A stretch of 64,000 bases of DNA. It comes from Thermohalobaculum sp039821125. GTDB lineage: Bacteria > Pseudomonadota > Alphaproteobacteria > Rhodobacterales > Rhodobacteraceae. The stretch's first letter is position 1. The number at the start of each line of letters is the position of its first letter. Of this stretch, positions 1-8,700 are shown one piece after another. Below the pieces are notes generated by a model. That model was given only the letters and a program-made list of their open reading frames with translations. It made no database searches and had not been told where the DNA came from. Location of the stretch: the NCBI GenBank assembly GCA_039821125.1, contig JBCBOR010000012.1, positions 19,113 through 83,112 on the forward strand. Reading direction: 5' to 3'. The position numbers and the translations under genes are program-made.

Positions 1-728
1 ACGCGGCCGTCGAGGTGGACAATGTCTCCCGGCTCCGCTGCACCAGGGCGGATCTTCTCGATCACGGCGGCATAGCCTCCGGTCGGCACGAAGCAGATAT
101 CCTGGCTGTCGGGTTTGTCCGCGACCGGAAGACCGAACTCCGCCGCCAGGGCCCGGGTTTCGTCCTTCGAGACGAGATGGCCGAGCGGGAAGCGCAGATA
201 ATCGAGCTGCTCCCGCGTGGTCGAGAACAGGAAGTAGCTTTGGTCCCGGTTCGGATCGGCCGCGCGGTGCAGTTCTGGCCCCGACGGTCCCTCGGCTCGC
301 TGGATGTAATGCCCGGTCGCCAGGCAATCTGCATCCAGCTCGCGCGCGGTCTGCAGCAGATCGCGAAACTTGACCTTCTCGTTGCAGCGAATGCAGGGAA
401 TCGGTGTCGCGCCCGCCAGGTACTGATCGGCGAATTCTTCGATTACCGCATCGCGGAACTGGTTTTCGTAGTCCAAAACGTAGTGCGGGAATCCCATGCG
501 TTCGGCAACACGGCGCGCGTCGTGGATATCCCGTCCGGCGCAGCAGGCACCCTTTTTGGCCAGCGCCGCCCCGTGATCGTAGAGCTGCAGTGTGATTCCC
601 ACCACGTCATAGCCTTCGCGCGCCAGCATGGCCGCAACCACCGAACTGTCGACGCCACCGGACATAGCGACAACAACCCGTGTCATTTCGGGAGTTTTCG
701 TAAAACCGAGCGAATTCTTCTGCGTCAT
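1..728 (-). CDS. mnmA: tRNA-specific 2-thiouridylase MnmA (3' end outside window)
   Basis: MnmA uses ATP and persulfide sulfur to thiolate U34 of Lys, Glu and Gln tRNAs in the cytoplasm. The reading frame gives about 242 residues before it leaves the window. It contains the ATP pyrophosphatase loop SGGVDSS near residue 22, a GACCAGRD segment with the first catalytic cysteine, and PIPCIRCN, typical of the tRNA-binding region. The ATG at 728 gives an N-terminus (MTQKNSLGF) of the kind found in Rhodobacterales homologues; a second in-frame ATG lies at 686. It is divergent from sciP across 114 bp. The family call is secure; only the truncation limits it. Confidence 0.95.
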   Translation of the reverse strand, partial: MTQKNSLGFTKTPEMTRVVVAMSGGVDSSVVAAMLAREGYDVVGITLQLYDHGAALAKKGACCAGRDIHDARRVAERMGFPHYVLDYENQFRDAVIEEFADQYLAGATPIPCIRCNEKVKFRDLLQTARELDADCLATGHYIQRAEGPSGPELHRAADPNRDQSYFLFSTTREQLDYLRFPLGHLVSKDETRALAAEFGLPVADKPDSQDICFVPTGGYAAVIEKIRPGAAEPGDIVHLDGR

Positions 729-842
729 CGTGGGACAGACCTGCACCAATTGCCCGGATTCGGGACCCAATCAGGGACTTCATTTCCCTTTAATACGAGG
801 AACATAGCCTCGCAGTTGGGTGTGAGAATTCGGGATTTCAAC

Positions 843-1121
843 ATGCAGGTACAGCAAAGCGACGCCTATGTCATCGGGCCGGATGGAGAAAAGATGACTC
901 TTGCCGACTTGCCCTCGCCCTCGACGCGGCGATGGGTTCCGCGACGCAAGGCACGCGTGGTCGCCGCCGTCGAGGGCGGTCTTCTGACCGAGGACGAGGC
1001 CCTTGAGCGGTATTCGATCAGCGACGAGGAATATGCAACATGGAAGGCTGCCATGTCGCGGTTCGGGCTGAAAGGGCTCAGGGTCACGCAGATCAACAGG
1101 GTGCGCGCCACAATAGAATGA
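843..1121 (+). CDS. sciP: SciP-like DUF1153 cell-cycle regulator
   Basis: This is a 92-residue protein of the DUF1153 family, whose Caulobacter member SciP restrains transcription from CtrA-activated promoters. The conserved core is visible: YVIGPDG near the N-terminus, a TLADLP segment, RRWVPRRKA, then a helix-turn-helix-like part (VEGGLLTEDEALERYSIS) and a C-terminal GLKGLR. The frame is open far upstream, antisense to mnmA, so the start is set by homology at the ATG of MQVQQSDAYV. The next gene on the same strand is ctrA, 159 bp downstream, and the regulator/antagonist pair is commonly adjacent in this group. The DNA-binding role is inferred from the family. Confidence 0.9.
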   Translation: MQVQQSDAYVIGPDGEKMTLADLPSPSTRRWVPRRKARVVAAVEGGLLTEDEALERYSISDEEYATWKAAMSRFGLKGLRVTQINRVRATIE

Positions 1122-1238
1122 GGCGTGCATCCAATGCAGAATTCGCGTATGACGGCAGCAGTAGATGCAAAGCACAACCGAAGAAAGAGTGATTGCGATA
1201 TTTTCCGCTGCTGGTAATACTCCGTTTACTCCTTTGCG

Positions 1239-1246
1239 TTAACCAT
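1239..1246 (+). promoter_or_regulatory. CtrA half-site TTAACCAT upstream of ctrA
   Basis: The octamer TTAACCAT lies 34 bp before the ctrA start codon. TTAACCAT-type half-sites are known CtrA targets, so autoregulation is plausible. A full TTAA-N7-TTAA box is not present here. Being so close to the start codon it could sit at or downstream of the transcription start. Inference from motif only. Confidence 0.4.
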
Positions 1247-1280
1247 TCAACGGTATGCGAAAGGCCGATGGAGTGGCGAT

Positions 1281-1970
1281 ATGCGTATTCTGCTGATTGA
1301 GGACGATCCTTCGACCGCTGAGAGCATTGAGCTCATGCTCAAGAAGGCGGACCTCAACACTTACGTCACCGAGTCGGGTGAGGAAGGCGTCGAGCTTGCG
1401 AAGCTCTACGATTACGATCTGATCATTCTCGACCTGACCCTGCCGGACATGGACGGGTACGAAGTGCTGCGCAAGCTGCGCGTCAGCCGGGTCGATACAC
1501 CAACGCTGATCCTGTCCGGTGCCGATGGCGCGGACAGCAAGATCAAAGGGTTTGGATGCGGGGCGGATGATTATCTCACCAAGCCCTTCAACCGCGAGGA
1601 ACTCGTGGCACGCATCCACGCGATTGTGCGGCGCTCGAAAGGTCACGCACAGTCGATCATTCACACCGGCAAGATCGCGGTCAATCTCGACGCGAAAACG
1701 GTGGAAGCCAACGGGTACCCGGTTCATCTGACGGGCAAAGAATACCAGATGCTCGAGCTTCTCAGCTTGCGCAAGGGTTCGACGCTGACCAAAGAGATGT
1801 TCCTCAACCACCTCTATGGCGGGATGGACGAACCGGAAGTGAAGATCATCGACGTCTTCATCTGCAAACTGCGCAAGAAGCTCGCGCTTGCAACAGATGG
1901 TGCGAACTACATCGAAACAGTTTGGGGCCGCGGCTATGTGCTGCGCGACCCGGTTGAGGAAGTCGCCTGA
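1281..1970 (+). CDS. ctrA: Cell cycle response regulator CtrA
   Basis: CtrA is an OmpR/PhoB-type response regulator that controls cell-cycle, motility and envelope genes in alphaproteobacteria; in Rhodobacterales it also governs gene transfer agents and flagella. The 229-residue protein has a receiver domain with the acidic pair D8-D9, phosphoacceptor D51 (IILDLTLPDMDG) and K of KPF. A winged-helix DNA-binding domain follows, with the conserved HLTGKEYQMLELLSLRKG segment and an ETVWGRGYVLRDP C-terminus. A GGAG ribosome binding site sits 7 bp before the ATG. It follows sciP on the same strand and is ended by the hairpin at 2022-2053. Identification is essentially certain. Confidence 0.98.
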   Translation: MRILLIEDDPSTAESIELMLKKADLNTYVTESGEEGVELAKLYDYDLIILDLTLPDMDGYEVLRKLRVSRVDTPTLILSGADGADSKIKGFGCGADDYLTKPFNREELVARIHAIVRRSKGHAQSIIHTGKIAVNLDAKTVEANGYPVHLTGKEYQMLELLSLRKGSTLTKEMFLNHLYGGMDEPEVKIIDVFICKLRKKLALATDGANYIETVWGRGYVLRDPVEEVA

Positions 1971-2021
1971 AAGGGCGGGGGCAATCGCGCGACACCTGAT
2001 GATCGCGCCAACTGATCCGAG

Positions 2022-2053
2022 CACAAAAAAAACGCGGCCCTGGGCCGCGTTTT
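2022..2053. terminator. Bidirectional intrinsic terminator between ctrA and the bactofilin gene
   Basis: A 9-bp perfect stem (AACGCGGCC at 2031-2039 with GGCCGCGTT at 2043-2051, loop CTG) is flanked by A8 on the left and T4 on the right, so it can terminate transcripts from both strands. It lies between the convergent ends of ctrA and the bactofilin gene. Confidence 0.85.
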
Positions 2054-2118
2054 GTATCTCGACGATCTACCAGCCCGGTGTCCCGGCAGGTTTGCCGGGG
2101 TGGGCGGCTGTCCTGAGC

Positions 2119-2658
2119 CTACTCGGCAGCGGTTTCCTCGGCCACCACGGCTTTGGCTCTCGAATTCTTGCGGTCGCCTGACGCGCCGAGCGGATCTTCC
2201 TGCCGCTGGACGGAGCCTTCGAAATGCGCGCCGCTTTCGATCGCGATGGTCTTGTGCACGATGTCACCTTCGACCTTCGCCGAGGAGGTCAGGCGAACCT
2301 TTAGACCGCGCACCCGGCCGATCACCCGGCCGTTGACCACGACATCGTCTGCAATCACCTCGCCGCGGATCGTCGCGCTCTCACCGACCGTCAGCAGGTG
2401 CGCACGCACATCGCCCTCGATCGTGCCTTCGATCTGGATATCTCCGGACGAGCTCACATTGCCCTTGATCGTCAGATCGTTGGACAGAAGCGACGGGGAC
2501 GGCTTCGGCTTGTTCTGGAACGCCGGTTTGCTGGCTCCGGCATCGCTGCTATCCGGCTTGCTAGCGGGGGGTGTTGGTGCGCTCGCCACTGGCGGTTTCT
2601 CCTTCGCCTGAGGGGGTGTTGTCGCGGGTGTGTCGCTGATTTTGCTCTTAGAGAACAT
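2119..2658 (-). CDS. Bactofilin (polymer-forming cytoskeletal protein)
   Basis: Bactofilins self-assemble without nucleotide into filaments on the inner membrane and recruit peptidoglycan enzymes to set local cell shape. The 179-residue protein has a Pro/Ala/Lys/Ser-rich disordered N-terminus (residues 1-55). A right-handed beta-helix core of about 100 residues follows, starting at NDLTIKGNVSSSGDIQIEG and showing the repeating G-x-[VI] turns of DUF583, then a short charged tail. Its start codon overlaps the end of the M23 peptidase gene by 11 bp, so the two are co-translated. Bactofilin-M23 pairs are a recurring morphogenesis module. Confidence 0.93.
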   Translation of the reverse strand: MFSKSKISDTPATTPPQAKEKPPVASAPTPPASKPDSSDAGASKPAFQNKPKPSPSLLSNDLTIKGNVSSSGDIQIEGTIEGDVRAHLLTVGESATIRGEVIADDVVVNGRVIGRVRGLKVRLTSSAKVEGDIVHKTIAIESGAHFEGSVQRQEDPLGASGDRKNSRAKAVVAEETAAE

Positions 2659-3985
2659 TCCGTGCAGCCCTTATGAACTTGCTTGGGTTGATTGGTTTGC
2701 CATCGATCCGGATCTCGTAATGCAGATGGCTGCCGGTGCTGCGTCCGGTGCTGCCCATGTCCGCGATACGGTCTCCACGCTCAACACGCTGACCGACCTT
2801 CACTCGACTCTTGCTGAGGTGAGCATAGACCGTTTCAAATCCAAAGGCATGCCTAATCTTCACAACGATCCCATATCCGCGCTGACGCCCTGAAAAGGTG
2901 ACCACACCCTCGGCGGTTGAAAAGATCGGTGTGCCGCGTGGGGCGGCGAAATCAATGCCGTTATGCTGGGAGTACCGGCGGCGGAACGGATCGCGGCGCG
3001 GACCGAAGCCCGATGTGAGCCGCGCGCCCCGGGTCGGCTGGCCAAAGGGCAGGCGATCCATTGCGGCGCGCATCAGGCTGACGCGCTCGAGATCACTCAT
3101 CAGCGCCGCGACGCGCTCGCCATCTTCCACATCGCCGGCCGAGGACTGATCGTCGAGCGGCTCGAACGGCCCGCCGCCCTGGCCGGAATAGTCGCGCTTT
3201 GTCTGCTTCAGGATCCGCTCGATGTCGAGATCCGAGCCGACGAAAATTTCGTCCAGCGAGGAGATGCTCGTCCGCGCCGCGTCCTCGATTTGCGCGAGCA
3301 GCTGTTCCTGGCGGCCTTCCCACTGCGCAATCTCGGTCTCGAGCACGCCGACGCGCTGGTCCAAGACCGCGGCGCGGTGGCTCGACCGGTCGCGTTGAAC
3401 AATCACATTCGACATGGTCTGCGAGAAGGTGTGGATCGTCTCGGCCATGGCATCGCGATGCTCCTCGGCATCGGCGAGGGAGAGACGCAGGCTGACGATT
3501 TCCTCGTTCAGCGCGTTCAACTCATCAAGCTCGGCACGTCGCGCCGTGATCAGCGCTTCGAACTCGGCCCGCAGCCCGCGCAGCTCGACCTCAGAGGTCT
3601 GCAGCGCATCGGCTGTCGCGATCAGGATCCGCTGTTTCTCGCTCAGCTCGTGCGTGACGGCATCGCCGCGCGCGTTCGAGCGGTTGAGTTCGTCCTCCAG
3701 CAAACGCTGTTGTTCGCGCAGCGCGGACACCTGGGTCTCGTGCGCATCCTGCGTTGCCGCGAGCCTGTTCTCCAGCGTCCGGCCATCGACCGCGCTGTTG
3801 ATATAGGCGAAGGAGGTGAACGCGCTCCAGCCGATCAGGCTGGTGAAAACCAATGCAAACCCCGTCTGCGAGATGGGGCTCAGCGTCAGGTAACGCGTGC
3901 GTGCGTCGGATCGTATATAGATCCGGCGCTCGGGAAAAACCCGGCTGACCGCTCTGTTCAGCGAAGAGACGACACTGCCCGTCAT
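2648..3985 (-). CDS. M23 (LytM) family peptidoglycan endopeptidase, membrane anchored
   Basis: This is a 445-residue predicted DD-endopeptidase that would cleave peptidoglycan cross-links in the periplasm. The order is a short cytoplasmic N-terminus, one transmembrane segment around residues 36-56, a long coiled coil (about 75-240) rich in Arg/Glu/Leu, a linker, and a C-terminal LytM domain. The LytM zinc ligands are intact: HNGID (H341, D345) and HLH (H420, H422). The ATG at 3985 is preferred over an upstream one because an AGGGA sequence lies 7-8 bp before it and the upstream residues look non-coding. It is the first gene of a two-gene unit with the bactofilin, which suggests the filament positions the enzyme. 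Confidence 0.92.
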   Translation of the reverse strand: MTGSVVSSLNRAVSRVFPERRIYIRSDARTRYLTLSPISQTGFALVFTSLIGWSAFTSFAYINSAVDGRTLENRLAATQDAHETQVSALREQQRLLEDELNRSNARGDAVTHELSEKQRILIATADALQTSEVELRGLRAEFEALITARRAELDELNALNEEIVSLRLSLADAEEHRDAMAETIHTFSQTMSNVIVQRDRSSHRAAVLDQRVGVLETEIAQWEGRQEQLLAQIEDAARTSISSLDEIFVGSDLDIERILKQTKRDYSGQGGGPFEPLDDQSSAGDVEDGERVAALMSDLERVSLMRAAMDRLPFGQPTRGARLTSGFGPRRDPFRRRYSQHNGIDFAAPRGTPIFSTAEGVVTFSGRQRGYGIVVKIRHAFGFETVYAHLSKSRVKVGQRVERGDRIADMGSTGRSTGSHLHYEIRIDGKPINPSKFIRAARNVL

Positions 3986-4151
3986 CAATTGTCCCTCGTT
4001 TCCCCGGTCCGCAGCGTGCAAGCAACGCCGACGTCCGGCGGCGCTTTTTTGCCAATTGCGCCTTTTATGCAACTGTTAAGGATAACGCTTGGTTTACGCA
4101 ACAGTTTTCCGAAATCACTGTGGCGCTTTCTGGGCCGCTCTCTCTGACCCG

Positions 4152-4166
4152 TTTACCACTCGTTAA
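4152..4166. promoter_or_regulatory. Possible CtrA box (TTTA-N7-TTAA) upstream of the M23-bactofilin unit
   Basis: TTTA at 4152-4155 and TTAA at 4163-4166 are separated by exactly 7 bp, one mismatch from the CtrA consensus TTAA-N7-TTAA. It lies 167 bp upstream of the M23 start. The final C of the consensus TTAAC is missing. Weak support by motif alone. Confidence 0.25.
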
Positions 4167-4235
4167 GATCTCGGATCAGCGGTGCATAAAGAGAATGGAA
4201 TCGATGCGCAACCTGCGCGGGCAGGGGTGCGACGG

Positions 4236-5108
4236 TTATGCCTCTGCCAGCGGCCAGTAGAAATCGAGGGGAATACCGGCTTCGGCGCGCTTCTCATCGT
4301 TGAACGGCGGCTTCAGCGCGCCCTTGAAATAGGTCTCGACAAGGCTGTGGAAGATGGGCTTGGGGTCCAGCCCGTCGCGCCCGCAGAGGAAGTGGAACCA
4401 CTTGGAGCCAAAGGCGACGTGGCCGACCTCCTCGCGATAGATGGTCGAGAGTGCCGCCACGCTGTCGGGATCGTCCGCCTTTTCGAACATCGTGATCATG
4501 CCGGGCGTCACGTCCAGCCCGCGCGCCTCCAGCACCATGGGAACGATGGCGAGCCGCCCCAGAAGATCTTGGGCCGTCGCGTCAGCGGCTGACCACATGC
4601 CTGCATGGGCGGGCAGGGTACCGTAGTGACTGCCCATGGCTGCAAGCCGCTGGGACAGAAGCTGGAAGTGTTTGGATTCGTCATCCGCCGCGCTGACCCA
4701 GTCATCGTAGAACCCGGCGGGCATGGCGATGTCGGTGAACCGGGCGATGATATCCCAGTGCAGATCCACGGCGTTCAGCTCGATATGTGCGATGGCGTGC
4801 AACAAGGCGGTGCGCCCTGCCGGGCTGCCGGGACGGCGACGCGGCACGTCCTTCGGCGGCAGCAGTTCGGGCCGGTCGGGCCGCGCCGGGAAATCCGGCG
4901 GCGTGCCATGTCCAAGCGTGTCTGCGTCAACCGGAGCCCCGTCGCCTTCGCGCCGCGCCTGCCACGCGGCCGCGGTGGCACGGCTCAGCTGGCACTTCGC
5001 TGCAGCATCCGGGGTGCGCAGGATCCGGCTGGCCGCAGCGGCAAGCCCGCCCGCAAGCACGTCGCCATGGTCTGGCGTGGGCGGAGGGGCTGTGCCAGAG
5101 GGGCTCAC
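4236..5108 (-). CDS. DUF455 ferritin-like domain protein
   Basis: This is a protein of about 290 residues in the DUF455 family, a ferritin-like four-helix bundle related to diiron tRNA-modifying oxygenases such as MiaE; the substrate is not established. Metal-ligand-like helices are visible: AHIELNAVDLHWD, SAADDESKHF, VLEARGLD and YREEVGHVAFG, supplying the Glu/His pattern of a diiron site. The likely start is the GTG at 5108, immediately after the TGA of the bcp gene (5110-5112), implying translational coupling. An ATG at 5147 is in frame but would overlap bcp by 38 bp and lacks a ribosome binding site. Confidence 0.85.
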   Translation of the reverse strand: MSPSGTAPPPTPDHGDVLAGGLAAAASRILRTPDAAAKCQLSRATAAAWQARREGDGAPVDADTLGHGTPPDFPARPDRPELLPPKDVPRRRPGSPAGRTALLHAIAHIELNAVDLHWDIIARFTDIAMPAGFYDDWVSAADDESKHFQLLSQRLAAMGSHYGTLPAHAGMWSAADATAQDLLGRLAIVPMVLEARGLDVTPGMITMFEKADDPDSVAALSTIYREEVGHVAFGSKWFHFLCGRDGLDPKPIFHSLVETYFKGALKPPFNDEKRAEAGIPLDFYWPLAEA

Positions 5109-5109
5109 A

Positions 5110-5583
5110 TCAGAGCGCCTTGACGGCGGCGAGCACCTCCTCGACATGGCCCGGCACCTTTACCTTGCGCCAGATGCCGCGCAGCACGCCCTCGCCATCG
5201 ATCAGGAAGGTCGACCGTTCGATACCCATGAAGGTCTTGCCGTACATCTTCTTTTCCTTCCACGCGCCATAGGCCTCGACGGTGTCATCGTTTTCGTCCG
5301 ACAGAAGGGGCATGGTCAACTCATGCTTGGCCGCGAATTTGTCGTGACTGGCCATGCTGTCCTTCGACAGCCCCAGAACCTCGGCGCCTGCGGTGCGGAA
5401 CGCGTCGAGCGCCGCGGAAAAGCCGACGGCTTCCTTTGTGCAGCCCGAGGTATCGTCGCGCGGGTACATGAACAGCACCACTGCCTGGCCCTTGTAGTCC
5501 GTCAGCGAGATCGTCTCGCCGCCCGTCGCAGGAAGGGAAAACGCAGGCGCCGGGGCACCGAGGTCGGGGTCGGTCTTGGACAT
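5110..5583 (-). CDS. bcp: Thioredoxin-dependent peroxiredoxin, Bcp type
   Basis: Bcp/PrxQ peroxiredoxins reduce hydrogen peroxide and organic hydroperoxides in the cytoplasm. The 157-residue protein has the thioredoxin-fold core with VLFMYPRDDTSGCTKEAVGF, where C48 is the peroxidatic cysteine. The resolving cysteine found five residues later in E. coli Bcp is replaced by Val53, so this is a 1-Cys-type variant. The ATG at 5583 has GGAG 8 bp upstream; an upstream in-frame ATG at 5688 would add 35 unconvincing residues. The DUF455 gene follows by 1 bp. It is divergent from the AsmA-like gene. Confidence 0.93.
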   Translation of the reverse strand: MSKTDPDLGAPAPAFSLPATGGETISLTDYKGQAVVLFMYPRDDTSGCTKEAVGFSAALDAFRTAGAEVLGLSKDSMASHDKFAAKHELTMPLLSDENDDTVEAYGAWKEKKMYGKTFMGIERSTFLIDGEGVLRGIWRKVKVPGHVEEVLAAVKAL

Positions 5584-5715
5584 GATCACTTCTCCGCTGG
5601 TGGCGTGCCGGATGAGCAGGCTTGCATCGTTGGTTCCGGTGCATGAAATAGAAGCAGGGGACAGGGTGACAAGGGGCATGGCCGTCATGCGCCGCTCACT
5701 CCGGCAGAGGCCGTG

Positions 5716-8700
5716 ATGGCATTCTCACGCAGCTCGACCACAGCATCTCAGGCCGCGACCCGCCGTACCGTTGCGGGCGGCTGCACCTGGGTGATGGGCG
5801 TTTGTCTGCGGGTTGTGATCTCCACGGCGACAATCGTCTTGATCGCGGTCGGTGTGCTGGTCCTGAGGCTCAACCAGGGCCCGATTGAAGTGCCGATGCT
5901 GGGTCATCTGACGGCAGAACAGGTCAACGCAGCCAGCGACACGTCGCGGATCAGCGTCGGCAACACGGTGCTGATGCTGGGCGATGGCGATGCACCGACC
6001 GGGGTCCAGTTCCAGGATGTCCGGGTCGAGACAATCGACGGCGAGCCGCTGTTCGCAATCCCGCGCATGAACACGCGGCTGAACACAGGCGATCTTCTGC
6101 GTGGGCTGGTGCGGCCTGAAAAGGTGCGCCTGGTCGCGCCCGAGGCACAGTTCTTCCGAACGGCAGATGGCCGGTTCCGCTTTGGCATCGGCATGGGCGA
6201 CGGGATCGCGCTTGGCGATGAGACACCTCAGCCTGAGACAGACAACTCCGGGGCCGACGTCAACGGGGCCGATGTCAATGGCGCCGGTGCGACGCAGGCC
6301 GGGCTGAACGCGATGGCGGTCATCATCGACGGCTTTTTCGGGCGCTCGGCCGCTGTGCCAGAGCTCCAGCGGTTGGAGCATATCGAGATCCACGGAGCCA
6401 ATCTCAGCTACGAAGACCGCATGACCGGGATCGCGTGGCGCACCAATGACGCGGATTTCGAGATCTTCCGGACCAATGAGGGCCTGCACGCCGATCTGAA
6501 AGTCGCGGTGATCGAGCAGGGCGTGCCCGGCGCGGCGATCCGCTTGCGCGCGCAGCACACGTTCGACGATGGAGCGACGCAGTTCGATGCCGCGTTCGGT
6601 GGGCTCAGCGCGCGCCAGATTTCTCGCCAAGTGCCGCAACTGGACTGGCTCGCTGCGATCTCGGGCGATGTCGAGGGCCGGGCGGCAGTCATGATCGCGG
6701 CCGATGGCACGGTTGAGACGCTGGCAGGCGAGATCATCGCCGAGAACGGCAGGGTCGCGAACCTTGGCGATGGCTCTCAGTTCGATGTTGCACGGCTGGT
6801 GTTCCGGGCGGATCCCAAGGCCGGACGGCTCCATATCGACGAGTTCCAGGTCCTCGCCAGCGGGCTGGATGCCGACCTGACCGGGTTCGCCGACTATCGC
6901 ACGGGCGCGGACAATGCGCCGGTGATGCTGTCCTCGCAGCTCGACATTCAGCGCCTGCACATGCGCCTGCCGGAGGTTTTCAGCGAGCCGCAGTTCTTCG
7001 ATGGCGGCCAGATCACCTCGCGCTGGCATATCGCCGAGCAGAAGGTCGAGGTTGCCGGTGCCCGGCTCAGCCGCGGGGATCTGTCGCTTCAGGTCGATGG
7101 GCGGCTAGTCTTCGACGAGGACCATCTTGTCACAGATCTGCGGGCCTCGGCGGCCAATGCGCGGATCGGTGATCTGGTGGCGCTCTGGCCCATCGCGGCG
7201 GCGGTGAATGCGCGCAGCTGGATCGCCGAGAACATCGTCGATGCCCGGATCGACAACATGGCGGCACAGATGCGGATCGGCGCGGGCGAGCCGCAGCTGG
7301 CACTGGATTTCCAGTACTCCGATCTGACCGCGCGGTATCTCGGCAACATGTCGCCGATCGAAGGCGCGGTCGGGCGTGGTCATCTCAGCTATCACGACCT
7401 CTATCTCGAGATGGATGAGGGTCATGTGTCTCCAGGTGGAGGCAGCCGGATCGAGCTTGGCGGCTCGCGTGTCGCGATCACCGAACTTTGGGGCGAGGTG
7501 ACGCCCGCCGACATCGAGGTGGTGGCTCGCGGCGCGACCGCGTCGGTGTTGCGGCTGATCGACGAGCCTCCTCTGGGCCTGGTGAAAAAGCTGGGCTTGG
7601 ATGCACGCTCGGTCGGTGGGTCGGCGGAGGTGCGCACACGGCTGCAATTCCCGCTGATCGCCGATCTGAAGATCGAGGAAATCGGCGTCGATGCCCGCGC
7701 CGCGCTGGCCGCGGTGGCACTGCCGCTGAAGCTCGGCGATGGCGAGGTGGCGCAGGTCCGTGCCGATGCCCTTGATCTGAGGGCCGATGTGACGGGCATG
7801 ATCCTGAGCGGGGCAACGCGGGTCGATGGCGTTCCGCTCGAGGTCACATGGACCGAGGATTACGGCCTGACGCCCAGCCGCCGGGACATCGAACTGTCGG
7901 GGCGCCTGACGCCCGAGCTTCTGGCCCGATTCGGAGCGACCGACCTGCCGTTCCAGGGCACGGCGCCCTTCGATCTCGACGTGCGCCAGATCGGCGGTGG
8001 CGCCATGGCTTTCGTTCTGGAGGCTGATCTTGACCCCGCAGAGGTGGCGCTGGAGCCGCTCGGCTGGACAAAAGCGCCCGGTGAGCGGGCAGATCTGAAG
8101 ATCGAGGGCACGTTTGGCGATCGCATAAGGCTGTCCGATCTCGCGTTCGGATCGCGTGATCTGACAGTCGAGGGGGCGCTGGATCTCACCGAAGCAGGCG
8201 ATCTGATTTCAGCCAGTCTCAGCCGGGTCGAAATTGGTTCCTGGGCCGATGTCTCGGCCGAGATCGAGCCCGGGGATGGCGGTGCCCTGGATGTGAAACT
8301 GTCAGGAGCATTGCTCGATGTCTCCGACCGGCTGGACAGCGACGATGATGCGGCGGCATCGGAAGACGAGACCCCATCACGTGCGGTCAACGTCGCCATG
8401 AATCTTGACCAGGTGCGCGTCAGCGAGGCGATCGTGCTGGCCAACGCAACGGGGCGTCTGGTGCAGACCGCAACGGGAGCGATAACCGGCACGCTGACGG
8501 CAAATCTCGGGGGACGCGCGCCGGTCTGGATCGCCTTTGAAGACATCCCGGGCGAGAACGGGACGCTGTCGATCACCGGCGAGGACGCGGGGGCCGTGCT
8601 GCAGGCTGCCGATCTCTATCACGGCGCTCAGGGCGGGCGGCTCGTGCTGGATGCAACCCTGCATGAGGGCAAGGCGCCCTCTGTCACCGGGCGTGTCCGG

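Noticed and set aside
15..842. Plus-strand open frame continuous with sciP
   Set aside because: It is antisense to mnmA; only the last 92 codons match the SciP family.
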